From Alphaproteobacteria bacterium (GTDB taxonomy: Bacteria; Pseudomonadota; Alphaproteobacteria; Rhizobiales; Xanthobacteraceae): a DNA stretch of 36,607 nt. This document shows positions 29,888-36,607 of this stretch, piece after piece. Location: NCBI GenBank assembly GCA_005884685.1, contig VBAH01000036.1:1-36607 (forward strand), written 5' to 3'. Position 1 is the first letter of the stretch, and each line of letters opens with the position of its first letter. The notes below the pieces were generated by a model. The model made no database searches. It was given only the letters and a program-made list of their open reading frames with translations, and was not told where the DNA came from. Both the position numbers and the translations under genes were made by a program.

Positions 29888-30783
29888 GCCTTCTTCCCGA
29901 CTTCCACGCCGGCCAGCTTTTCCAGCGGCTTGACGAATTCGGTGATGTCGGCGTCCGGTCCCTGCGCAGCCTTGCCGATCGCCATCATCTGCCGAACCGC
30001 GTTGCCGACGATCATCGGCACGCCGAGCGCCTCGGCTTCGTCGAGGCACAGCTTGATGTCCTTGTAGAGCAGCGCGGTGGTGAAGCCGAAGTCGAAGCGG
30101 CGCGGCACCACACAGCGCGGGAATTTGTCTGCGGTCGCGGTGTTGCGCCCCGAGCCTGCATTGATCACATCCAGCATCGTGGTGGGATCGAGCCCTGCCT
30201 TCACGCCCATCACCATCGCTTCGCTGGTGATCGTGATCGCGGTTGCGGAGAGCAGATTGTTGATCACCTTCATGGTCTGCCCGAGGCCCGGCTCTTCGCC
30301 GATGTAGAAGAACTTGCCGAGCACCTCGATGACCGGGCGCAGCTCGTCGGCGAGCGCACGCGGGCAGGCGATCATCATCGCGAGCGTGCCCTTTTCGGCG
30401 CCCGAAGGTCCGCCGCTCACCGGCGCATCGACCGCCGTGATGCCCTTCTTCGCCAGCCCTTCGGCGACCTCCTTGGCGACGCGCGGGCCGGTGGTCGACA
30501 GATCGACGAACACCTTCGCCTTGCCGCCCTCGATCACGCCGTTTTTGCCGAGCGCGACCGCCTTCACGATGTCCGGCGTCGGCAGGCTGACCAGCACGGT
30601 CTCGCACTTGGAAGCGACATCGGCCGCTGAGCCTGCGTGCTTGGCGCCGCGCTGCTCGAGCCGCTGCATCGCAGTCTCGTTCGTGTCGAACACCGTGACC
30701 GCGTAGCCGGCGTCGATCAGCCGGCCCGCCATGTGAATGCCCATGCGGCCGACGCCGATGAAGCCGAGTTCCTTGTCGGGCAT
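29884..30783 (-). CDS. NAD(P)-dependent beta-hydroxyacid dehydrogenase
   Basis: A 299-residue protein of the 3-hydroxyisobutyrate dehydrogenase family. It has dinucleotide motif GVGRMG (10-15), substrate motif DAPVSGG (119-125) and the catalytic Lys172 with Asn176 in MKVINN. Family members oxidise beta-hydroxyacids to semialdehydes, or reduce the reverse; substrates include 3-hydroxyisobutyrate, tartronate semialdehyde and 6-phosphogluconate-like acids. ATG at 30781-30783 has GGAGGA upstream. It is the first gene of a pair, overlapping the orphan binding protein. The upstream 111-base gap is shared with the divergent MetE-like gene. Confidence 0.92.
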   Translation of the reverse strand: MPDKELGFIGVGRMGIHMAGRLIDAGYAVTVFDTNETAMQRLEQRGAKHAGSAADVASKCETVLVSLPTPDIVKAVALGKNGVIEGGKAKVFVDLSTTGPRVAKEVAEGLAKKGITAVDAPVSGGPSGAEKGTLAMMIACPRALADELRPVIEVLGKFFYIGEEPGLGQTMKVINNLLSATAITITSEAMVMGVKAGLDPTTMLDVINAGSGRNTATADKFPRCVVPRRFDFGFTTALLYKDIKLCLDEAEALGVPMIVGNAVRQMMAIGKAAQGPDADITEFVKPLEKLAGVEVGKKA

Positions 30784-30839
30784 TTGTCCTCCGCGTTGTG
30801 ATTGAGCGACCGATAGCAGAGAGATGCCGCGCCAGAAAG

Positions 30840-30864
30840 GCATGGCTGATCTGCGGCGCCATGC
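30840..30864. promoter_or_regulatory. Inverted repeat in the divergent dehydrogenase/MetE-like region
   Basis: GCATGGC (30840-30846) and GCCATGC (30858-30864), perfect seven-base arms with an 11-base spacer, centre spacing 18. It lies between two divergent starts and 31-55 bases upstream of the MetE-like ATG. This is the kind of symmetry bound by dimeric regulators, but no known consensus is recognised. Confidence 0.3.
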
Positions 30865-30894
30865 GCTAACGTGCGGCAAATCCGGGAGGACGCG

Positions 30895-31926
30895 ATGAAC
30901 CGGCTTTTGCCCACCACGCTGGTTGGCTCCTACGCCCAGCCCGACTGGCTGATCGACCGCCCCAGGCTCGCGGGCCGCTTTCCGCCGCGCGTGCGCGCCC
31001 GCGAGTTGTGGCGCGTTGCGCCCGAATTCCTCGAAGCCGCGCAGGACGACGCAACCCTGCTGGCGATCCGCGCGCAGGAGCGCGCCGGGCTCGACATCAT
31101 CACCGACGGCGAGATGCGACGCGAAAGCTATTCCAACCGCTTTGCGACCGCGCTCGAAGGCGTCGACATCGACAATCCCGGCACTGCGCTCGACCGCTCC
31201 GGGCATCCCAATCCGGTGCCGCGTGTCACCGGAAAGGTGCGGCGCAAGCATCCGGTGGAGGTGCACGACGTGCAGTTCCTGCGCCGCAATACCGATCGCA
31301 TGATCAAGATGACGGTGCCTGGGCCCTTCACGATGTCGCAGCAGGCGCAGAACGACTTCTACCAGAGCGACGAGGAAATGGCGCTCGACTATGCGGCCGC
31401 CGTCAACGCCGAGATCAAGGACCTGTTCGCGGCCGGCGCCGATGTGGTGCAGATCGACGAGCCGTACATGCAGGCTCGTCCCGAGAAAGCGCGCCAGTTT
31501 GGCCTGAAGGCGCTCAATGCGGCGCTCGACGGCGTGACCGGAACGACGGCGGTGCACATCTGTTTCGGCTACGCGGCGATCATCCACGTGCGGCCGGAGG
31601 GCTATTCGTTCCTGCCCGAGTTCGCGAATTCGCCCGTGCGGCAGGTGTCGATCGAGACCGCGCAATCCAAACTCGACTGCGCGGTGCTGCAAAAGCTGCC
31701 GGGCAAGACCATCCTGCTCGGCGTGCTCGATCTTTCCGACATGACGGTCGAAACGCCTGAGGTCGTCGCGGCGCGCATCCGCCGCGCGCTCCCGCACGCT
31801 CCGGCCGAGCGCATCATCGTGGCGCCGGACTGCGGGCTGAAATACCTGCCGCGCGACGTCGCGTTCGGCAAGATGCAGGCGATGGTGGCGGGCGCGGCGA
31901 TCGTGCGGCACGAATTGCAAGGTTGA
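30895..31926 (+). CDS. MetE C-terminal-domain-like methyltransferase/alkyltransferase
   Basis: A 343-residue protein with the catalytic barrel of cobalamin-independent methionine synthase but without the MetE N-terminal half. The presumed zinc ligands are His221 and Cys223 in HICFGY, Glu189 in QIDEPYM and Cys313 in PDCGLKY. MetE-type barrels activate thiols for alkyl transfer; related single-domain enzymes include epoxyalkane:CoM transferases and archaeal methionine synthases. Here the substrate may be a catabolic thiol or epoxide, or it may be a methionine synthase variant. ATG 30895 has GGGAGGA upstream. It is followed by a threonine-synthase-like gene after 31 bases. Confidence 0.88.
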   Translation: MNRLLPTTLVGSYAQPDWLIDRPRLAGRFPPRVRARELWRVAPEFLEAAQDDATLLAIRAQERAGLDIITDGEMRRESYSNRFATALEGVDIDNPGTALDRSGHPNPVPRVTGKVRRKHPVEVHDVQFLRRNTDRMIKMTVPGPFTMSQQAQNDFYQSDEEMALDYAAAVNAEIKDLFAAGADVVQIDEPYMQARPEKARQFGLKALNAALDGVTGTTAVHICFGYAAIIHVRPEGYSFLPEFANSPVRQVSIETAQSKLDCAVLQKLPGKTILLGVLDLSDMTVETPEVVAARIRRALPHAPAERIIVAPDCGLKYLPRDVAFGKMQAMVAGAAIVRHELQG

Positions 31927-31957
31927 CGGCGGGCCGCCCGCCGCGCGAAGTGCCGCC

Positions 31958-33193
31958 ATGAACGCGAACCTCACCACCGAACGCCCGACCTTCGTCACGC
32001 ACCTCGAATGCTCGATGGTGGGTGACCGCTACGCGGCGGACACGCTGCACAACTTGTCGAAGGCCGGAAAACCGCTGCTGGTGCGCTACGATCTCGCCGG
32101 CGTGAAGAAGGCGCTGAGCAAGGACGCGCTGGGCGAGCGCCCGGGCGGGTTGTGGAAATGGCGCGAGCTTCTGCCGGTACGCCGTTGCGAGAACATCGTC
32201 AGCCTCGGAGAGGATGCAACGCCGCTGATCGCGCTGCCGAAGCTCGCGAAGAAGCTCGGCGGCGGCGAGATCATCGTGAAGGATGAGGGGCGGCTCCCCA
32301 CCGGCTCGTTCAAGGCGCGCGGCCTCGTGATGGCGGTGTCGATGGCGAAGGCGCTCGGCGTCACGCACATGGCGATGCCGACCAACGGCAATGCGGGCGC
32401 GGCGCTTGCGGCCTACGCCAGCCGCTGCGGCATCCGCACCACGATTTTCTGCCCCGAGGACACCCCGGAGATCAATCTTTCGGAGATCGCGCTCGAAGGC
32501 GCGCGCGTCTATCGGGTCAACGGGCTGATCGACGACTGCGGCAAGTTGGTGGGGCAGGGGCGCGAAGCGACCGGCTGGTTCGATACCTCCACCCTGAAAG
32601 AGCCGTATCGCATCGAGGGCAAGAAGACGATGGGCCTCGAGCTCGCCGAGCAGTTCGGCTGGGAGCTGCCCGACGTGATCTTCTATCCGACCGGCGGCGG
32701 CACCGGGCTGATCGGTATGTGGAAGGCCTTCGCCGAACTCGAGGCGATCGGGCTCATCGGCGCGAAGCGCCCGCGCATGGTGGCGGTGCAGGCCGAAGGC
32801 TGCGCGCCCATGGTGCGCGCCTGGGAGAAGGGCGAGGAACACGCGCCGCGCTTCGAGAACGCGTACACCATCGCGTCGGGCATTCGCGTGCCGCAGGCGA
32901 TCGGCGATTTTCTCATTCTGCGCGCGGTGCGCGAGAGTGGCGGCTTCGCGATCGCGGTGTCGGACGCGGCCATCCAGGCGGGTGTCGACGAGGTCGCGCG
33001 CGAGGAAGGCTTCCTGATGTGTCCCGAAGGCGGCGCGACCTACGCGGCCTACAAGGCGGCGCTCGCCGACGGGCGCGTGACGAGGGCCGACCGCTGCGTG
33101 CTGTTCAATTGCGCGACCGGGCTGAAATATCCGATGCCGAAGGTGATGGCGACGCTCGACCGCACCAAGCCGATCGATTTTGCGAAGCTGTAA
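31958..33193 (+). CDS. Threonine synthase-like PLP enzyme (fold type II)
   Basis: A 411-residue PLP-dependent enzyme. The PLP lysine is Lys119 in LPTGSFKARG; PTNGNAGAALAAYASR, FYPTGGGTGLIGMWKAF and CPEGGATYAAYKAAL are typical of threonine synthase and serine/threonine dehydratase relatives. Threonine synthases of the long bacterial type often begin with a cysteine-rich knuckle. Here the corresponding segment, LECSMVGDRYAADTLHNLSK, keeps only Cys18 of the usual four, so the zinc-like site is lost. ATG at 31958. It is 31 bases downstream of the MetE-like gene and about 108 bases before a RidA homologue. Threonine synthesis is possible, but amino-acid beta-elimination or replacement is an alternative. 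Confidence 0.9.
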   Translation: MNANLTTERPTFVTHLECSMVGDRYAADTLHNLSKAGKPLLVRYDLAGVKKALSKDALGERPGGLWKWRELLPVRRCENIVSLGEDATPLIALPKLAKKLGGGEIIVKDEGRLPTGSFKARGLVMAVSMAKALGVTHMAMPTNGNAGAALAAYASRCGIRTTIFCPEDTPEINLSEIALEGARVYRVNGLIDDCGKLVGQGREATGWFDTSTLKEPYRIEGKKTMGLELAEQFGWELPDVIFYPTGGGTGLIGMWKAFAELEAIGLIGAKRPRMVAVQAEGCAPMVRAWEKGEEHAPRFENAYTIASGIRVPQAIGDFLILRAVRESGGFAIAVSDAAIQAGVDEVAREEGFLMCPEGGATYAAYKAALADGRVTRADRCVLFNCATGLKYPMPKVMATLDRTKPIDFAKL

Positions 33194-33201
33194 GCCACTA
33201 T

Positions 33202-33278
33202 CCGCTCATTCCCGCGTAAGCGGGAATCCAGTTCTTTTCTTGTTGGCCCTGGGTCCCCGCTTTCGCGGGGACGAGCGG
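33202..33278. repeat. Intergenic palindromic repeat, family C copy 2
   Basis: This is near the reverse complement of copy 1 at 20844-20918: CCGCTCATTCCCGCG, GGGAATCCAGTTCTT, then TCCCCGCTTTCGCGGGGA and GAGCGG. It lies between the PLP enzyme and RidA genes. The opposite orientation of two well-matched copies about 12 kb apart could support recombination that inverts the segment between them. Confidence 0.85.
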
Positions 33279-33301
33279 AAGGCGAGAACTGAGAGGATTC
33301 A

Positions 33302-33688
33302 ATGGCGAAGCGGCGAAGCATCGAGATTCAGGGGTTCGCGCACAAGAACCCGATTCCGGCGGCGTCGCGGGTCGGCAACATGCTGATGACAGGTATCATC
33401 ACCGGCACGGATCCTGCGACCGGCAAGCTCGCGGGCACGCTGGAAGAGCAGTGCGCGAACATCTTTCATCACGTGCGCTCGATCATGGCGGCGGCGGGCG
33501 GCTCGACCGACGATATCATCAAGATGAATGTGTGGATGAAGGACCGCTCGAACCGCGACGTGCTCAATGCCGAGTGGGTGACGATGTTTCCCGATGCGGC
33601 CTCGCGGCCGGCGCGGCACACGTCGCAAACGGCGCTCGAAGGCGGTCAGCTCATCGTGTGCGATATCACGGCGGTGTTTGCGGAGTAG
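33302..33688 (+). CDS. RidA/YjgF-family protein 1
   Basis: A 128-residue RidA-fold protein. It has the family segments EEQCANIFHHVRSIMAAAGG and DDIIKMNVWMKDR. The arginine needed to bind the carboxylate of enamines/imines is probably retained in SRPARHTSQ. RidA proteins hydrolyse reactive enamine/imine intermediates released by PLP enzymes. ATG at 33302 follows the family C repeat. It is downstream of the threonine-synthase-like gene, which makes clean-up of an aminoacrylate-type product plausible (inference). Other RidA members act in catabolism of pyrimidines or nitro compounds. Confidence 0.88.
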   Translation: MAKRRSIEIQGFAHKNPIPAASRVGNMLMTGIITGTDPATGKLAGTLEEQCANIFHHVRSIMAAAGGSTDDIIKMNVWMKDRSNRDVLNAEWVTMFPDAASRPARHTSQTALEGGQLIVCDITAVFAE

Positions 33689-33703
33689 CCGTCACCCTGA
33701 GCA

Positions 33704-33782
33704 CGTAGGGCGGGCATAGGGGCAAGCGACGTGCCCGCCGCGAGAAGTAGTGGCGGGCACGCTTCGCTTTGCCCGCCCTACG
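33704..33782. repeat. Intergenic palindromic repeat, family F
   Basis: CGTAGGGCGGGC (33704-33715) and GCCCGCCCTACG (33771-33782) are perfect 12-base inverted ends. The interior holds GTGCCCGCC and GGCGGGCAC, forming a nested hairpin. It lies between the converging RidA and lytic transglycosylase genes, where it may end transcription from both sides. Confidence 0.8.
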
Positions 33783-33792
33783 GCTGCGGTGA

Positions 33793-35001
33793 TTATCTTG
33801 CCTGCAACCTTTGCACCAGCTCCGGCGTCGGATAGCTGTCCGCCGGCAGGCCCAGCTTGACCTGCTCGGCCTTAACGGCGGCGCGCGATTTCAGGCCGAG
33901 GAAGCCGTCGATCTTGCCGACGTCATGGCCGCGGCGCGCCAGCAGGGTCTGCAATTCGCGGATCTGCGCCGAGGCGAACGGCACGATCTGCTTGCTGCCG
34001 CGGTGCATTGGCGGCGCGCCCGCGATGCGGGTCGCCAGATACGCCGCGCTGGTCGAATAGACGATCGACTGGTTCCACTCGAGGAAGACCTGGAAGTTCG
34101 GATAGGCGAGAAACGCCGGGCCGAAGCGCCCCATCGGCAGTAGCAGCGAAGCGGCCTGCGAGTCCGCTTGCAGCGGGCTGCCGTCCGGCCGCGTCACTCC
34201 CCAGCGCGCCCATTGCGACCGCGGATGCTGGATCGTCAGGTCGGCCTGTGCCCAGTCCATCTGCGCGGGCGCGCGCACCTCGTCGAGCCAGGGCTGGCCG
34301 CGCTTCCAGCCGATCTTGGACAGATAGTTCGCTGCCGACGCGAGCGCGTCCGGTGTCGAGCGGATGAGATCGCGCCTCCCGTCGCCGTCGTAGTCGACGC
34401 CGTAATCGAGATAGTGCGCGGGCAGGAACTGGAATTGCCCGAGTTCGCCCGCGAACGGGCCGATCATCTGGTCGGGCGCAAGGTCCCCGCGCTCGACGAT
34501 CTTCAGTGATGCGATGAGCTGCTTGCGGAACAGGTCGGGCCGGCGGCAATCGTAGGCGAGCGAGGTGACCGACTTGATCGTCGGCAGGTTGCCCATGAAG
34601 CCGCCGAAGTCGGTCTCGAGCGCCCAGAACGCCGCGATCACCGGTGCCGGCACGCCGAACTGCTGCTCGATGCGCGAGAACAGCGGGCGGTTCCTGGCGA
34701 TGCGCTGGATGCCGCCGTCGATGCGGTGGCGCGCCACCATGCGGTCGGAGAATTCGAGGAAGGTTTGCGAGAAAACCTTCTGGCCGCGATCCTTGTTCAC
34801 CACCTGCTGGTCGTAGACCATCAGGTGCGCGGCGGCCGCGATCGCGCGCGGCGAGACGCCTTCGCCCACGGCCTCGCGCTTGAACTGCTCGAGCCACTGC
34901 TCGAATGAGGCGCCGCGATGGCAGGATGCGCGTTGGGCCAGCGCGGGCGACGCGATGACGGCCGCGGCAAGCATCGTGGCGATGAAACTAGAGTGCCGCA
35001 A
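33793..35001 (-). CDS. Lytic murein transglycosylase, MltB-like
   Basis: A 402-residue exported protein. A Sec signal runs to ALAQ near residue 23. The SLT-type catalytic domain (about 30-325) has the catalytic Glu129 in FWALETDFGG, followed by GELGQFQFLPAHYLDYGVDY. A C-terminal peptidoglycan-binding domain (about 340-400) contains ARRGHDVGKIDGFLG. It cleaves the MurNAc-GlcNAc bond of peptidoglycan in the periplasm, forming anhydro ends. The start is TTG at 34999-35001, overlapping the upstream RidA gene by 14 bases; an ATG nine codons in is the alternative. It is a housekeeping gene, and its place in this catabolic region looks incidental. Confidence 0.92.
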   Translation of the reverse strand: MRHSSFIATMLAAAVIASPALAQRASCHRGASFEQWLEQFKREAVGEGVSPRAIAAAAHLMVYDQQVVNKDRGQKVFSQTFLEFSDRMVARHRIDGGIQRIARNRPLFSRIEQQFGVPAPVIAAFWALETDFGGFMGNLPTIKSVTSLAYDCRRPDLFRKQLIASLKIVERGDLAPDQMIGPFAGELGQFQFLPAHYLDYGVDYDGDGRRDLIRSTPDALASAANYLSKIGWKRGQPWLDEVRAPAQMDWAQADLTIQHPRSQWARWGVTRPDGSPLQADSQAASLLLPMGRFGPAFLAYPNFQVFLEWNQSIVYSTSAAYLATRIAGAPPMHRGSKQIVPFASAQIRELQTLLARRGHDVGKIDGFLGLKSRAAVKAEQVKLGLPADSYPTPELVQRLQAR

Positions 35002-35389
35002 TGGTCTGCACCTCGATTAGGAACGGCTCCTGCACCAGCCGGTCGACCATCAGCAGCGTGTTCGGCGGATAGGCGCCGTTCGGGAAGAAGCCCGGAAACG
35101 CGCGCTTGCGGTAGGCCATGAACCTCGGGATGTCCTGCGAGTGCACCAGATAGGTCGTGAATTCCACGACGTTGCCCCAGCCCGCGCCGACCGATTTCAG
35201 CGCCGCCTCGATGTTGGCGTAGGTGAGCGCGCACTGCGCATCGAAATCCTCGCCAACCTTGCCGTCGGGACTTGCCCCGACCTGCCCGGCGATGAACACG
35301 AATTCGGACGCCTTCACCCGCGTGATCTGCGAGTACTGCCCGAGCGGTTTGCCGAGCGTGTCGGGGTTGAAGATCTTGATGTCGGGCAT
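34988..35389 (-). CDS. RidA/YjgF-family protein 2
   Basis: A 133-residue protein, longer than RidA 1. It has FVFIAGQVGASPDGKVGED, ALTYANIEAALKSVGA and the C-terminal VDRLVQEPFLIEVQTIAAL, in which the arginine and IEV match the RidA ligand-binding arginine and the strand after it. ATG at 35387-35389 follows GGAGGCG; the open frame extends to 35485 without a better start. It lies 13 bases after the alpha-hydroxyacid dehydrogenase gene and is probably cotranscribed with it. It may act on a keto/imino acid product of that enzyme (inference). Confidence 0.9.
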   Translation of the reverse strand: MPDIKIFNPDTLGKPLGQYSQITRVKASEFVFIAGQVGASPDGKVGEDFDAQCALTYANIEAALKSVGAGWGNVVEFTTYLVHSQDIPRFMAYRKRAFPGFFPNGAYPPNTLLMVDRLVQEPFLIEVQTIAAL

Positions 35390-35402
35390 GGGCGCCTCCG
35401 CC

Positions 35403-36500
35403 TCAATACGGCTCGTGCTTGTAGTCGCCGAGGTGATAGGCGCTGAACACGTCCGCGGCGCGCACCGGCATCGCCGGGCACACATAGGACTTGTCGAGCT
35501 TGCGCACGCTATCGCAGCCCATCAGGCCGAGGTCGCGGCGCATTTCGTCCTCGAGCAGCTCCAGCATGCGCACGATGCCAGGCCGGCCCGCGGCGGCGAG
35601 CGCGTAGCAATAGAGCCGCCCGATGCCGACCGCGCTCGCCCCCAGCGCGATCGCTTTCAGCACGTCGGTGCCGCGATAGAACGCCCCGTCGATGATCACC
35701 GGCACGCGACCTTTCACGACCGCGACGACCTCGGGGAGGATCTCCATCGCGCCGCGTGCGTGATCGAGCGCACGGCCGCCGTGGTTCGTGACGTAGATGC
35801 CCTTGATACCGCTATCGATCGCAATCTGCGCGTCCTCGGCGGTCTGGATACCCTTGATGATGATTTCCGCCTTGGGGAAGCGCTTCTGGAAGCGCTCGAT
35901 CGTGCTCCAGTCGAGGCCCGCCAGATTGTGGTGCTCAGTCGCGCTGCGGTTGGCGATGCGATCGTGGCGTTTCACCACGTCGCGCTCGCGCCGCGAGTAG
36001 TGCGCGAGATCGACCGTGAAGCAGAACTGCGGCGCAAAGCCGGCCGCCTGCGAGCGGTTGTAGAAGTCGTCGACATACTTGTCGTCGCCGCGCACATAAA
36101 GCTGGAAAATCTTGAAGGCATCGGGCGCCCGCTTGGCGACCTCCTCGATCGGCGGCTCGGTCGCCGAGCTCTGCATCATCGGGACGCCGAACTCGCCGGC
36201 CGCCTGCGCCACCGTCGCGACGCCCCCCTCCCAGAATTGCTGCAGCCCACCGACCGGCGCGATCAGCACGGGGAGGCGGATCTTGCGGCCGTAGAGCTCG
36301 GTGGAGCAGTCGACGTTCTGTACGTTGCGCAGCACGCGCGGCTTGAAGGCGATGCAATCGAGCGACTGCCGGTTCCGCGCGAGCGTTGTCTCGGTCTCGG
36401 TGCCGCCGACGATGTAGTCCCAATTGTTGCGGTTGAGCTTGAACCGCGCGACTTTGAGAAATTCGTGCAGGTTCTGAAAACGTTCGCGTACGTCGTCCAT
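35403..36500 (-). CDS. FMN-dependent alpha-hydroxyacid dehydrogenase/oxidase
   Basis: A 365-residue TIM-barrel flavoprotein of the lactate/mandelate/glycolate oxidase family. Expected active-site residues are Tyr29 (WDYIVGG), Tyr135 (FQLYV), Lys216 (IIIKGI), and His240 with Arg243 in TNHGGRALD. The SS motif is in MMQSSATEPP. It oxidises an alpha-hydroxyacid to the keto acid. The substrate is unknown; a membrane-targeting segment like that of mandelate dehydrogenase is not obvious. ATG at 36498-36500. It is the first gene of the last minus-strand group. Confidence 0.9.
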   Translation of the reverse strand: MDDVRERFQNLHEFLKVARFKLNRNNWDYIVGGTETETTLARNRQSLDCIAFKPRVLRNVQNVDCSTELYGRKIRLPVLIAPVGGLQQFWEGGVATVAQAAGEFGVPMMQSSATEPPIEEVAKRAPDAFKIFQLYVRGDDKYVDDFYNRSQAAGFAPQFCFTVDLAHYSRRERDVVKRHDRIANRSATEHHNLAGLDWSTIERFQKRFPKAEIIIKGIQTAEDAQIAIDSGIKGIYVTNHGGRALDHARGAMEILPEVVAVVKGRVPVIIDGAFYRGTDVLKAIALGASAVGIGRLYCYALAAAGRPGIVRMLELLEDEMRRDLGLMGCDSVRKLDKSYVCPAMPVRAADVFSAYHLGDYKHEPY

Positions 36501-36580
36501 CCTCGAAATTCCCCCGTGCGCCGGATCGGCGATGATTGTTGGGCTGCAGTGGGCCGCGCCCCGCCAATTGCATAACGAGG

Positions 36581-36593
36581 GCGGAAATTCCGC
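36581..36593. promoter_or_regulatory. Short palindrome upstream of the hydroxyacid dehydrogenase
   Basis: GCGGAA, centre A, TTCCGC: a perfect 13-base palindrome about 80 bases upstream of the start at 36500. It may be an operator, but it is short and could be chance. The remaining 107 bases at the right edge hold no gene that I can support. Confidence 0.25.
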
Positions 36594-36607
36594 ACAATGG
36601 GGTTCCG

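Noticed and set aside
36501-36607. A gene at the right edge
   Set aside because: The short frames there have no recognisable motif and no clear start signal; only a small palindrome is noted.

Overview
The window is a GC-rich stretch, packed with genes, from an alphaproteobacterium. It most resembles Hyphomicrobiales of the Bradyrhizobium/Rhodopseudomonas/Xanthobacteraceae type. This rests on codon use, on the gene families (SoxBDAG, several Liv and NitT/TauT-type ABC transporters, MmgE/PrpD, AhpD/CMD proteins) and on several kinds of short palindromic intergenic repeats, some of which look like repeats familiar from that group. I assign 39 genes to specific starts, one of them cut by the left edge. 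I see no tRNA, rRNA, CRISPR, transposase, phage gene or recognisable transcription factor. It reads as a catabolic and transport region.

Layout. (1) 1-5354, minus strand: an apparent operon read from a flavin/NAD(P)-binding oxidoreductase through two AhpD/CMD-type proteins, an alpha/beta hydrolase and an acyl-CoA dehydrogenase to an AMP-forming acyl-CoA ligase that runs off the left edge. (2) 5413-13358, plus strand, divergent from the first by 58 bases: soxB-soxD-soxA-soxG, an ADP-forming acyl-CoA ligase and an enoyl-CoA hydratase-like gene, tightly packed. (3) 13368-14476: an alpha/beta hydrolase lacking its nucleophilic serine, divergent from a small dimeric-barrel protein. (4) 14612-19318, minus: a Liv-type transporter (livH, a livM-livG fusion, livF, binding protein), divergent from a MmgE/PrpD gene at 19476-20837. 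(5) 20928-26637, minus: a CMD protein, a lactonase-like metallo-beta-lactamase, a NitT/TauT-type transporter with two different permeases, and a polysaccharide deacetylase. (6) 26673-28820, plus: SCP2-like protein and two alpha/beta hydrolases. (7) 28892-30783, minus: a beta-hydroxyacid dehydrogenase overlapping an orphan binding protein. (8) 30895-33688, plus: MetE-like protein, threonine-synthase-like PLP enzyme and RidA. (9) 33793-36500, minus: FMN alpha-hydroxyacid dehydrogenase, a second RidA and a lytic transglycosylase.

How the genes may work together (inference). Regions 1 and 2 together hold two flavin oxidoreductase systems, two kinds of CoA ligase, a dehydrogenase, a hydratase and hydrolases: enough to take up an N-methylated or otherwise substituted acid, oxidise it and process it as a CoA thioester. 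Regions 4 and 5 supply uptake. Regions 8 and 9 pair enzymes that could release reactive imines or keto acids with RidA-type proteins. The most unusual points are the sox operon coupled to CoA chemistry without glyA/purU, a cysteine-less CMD protein beside a canonical one, the serine-less hydrolase, the permease-ATPase fusion, and at least six kinds of palindromic repeat placed between genes.
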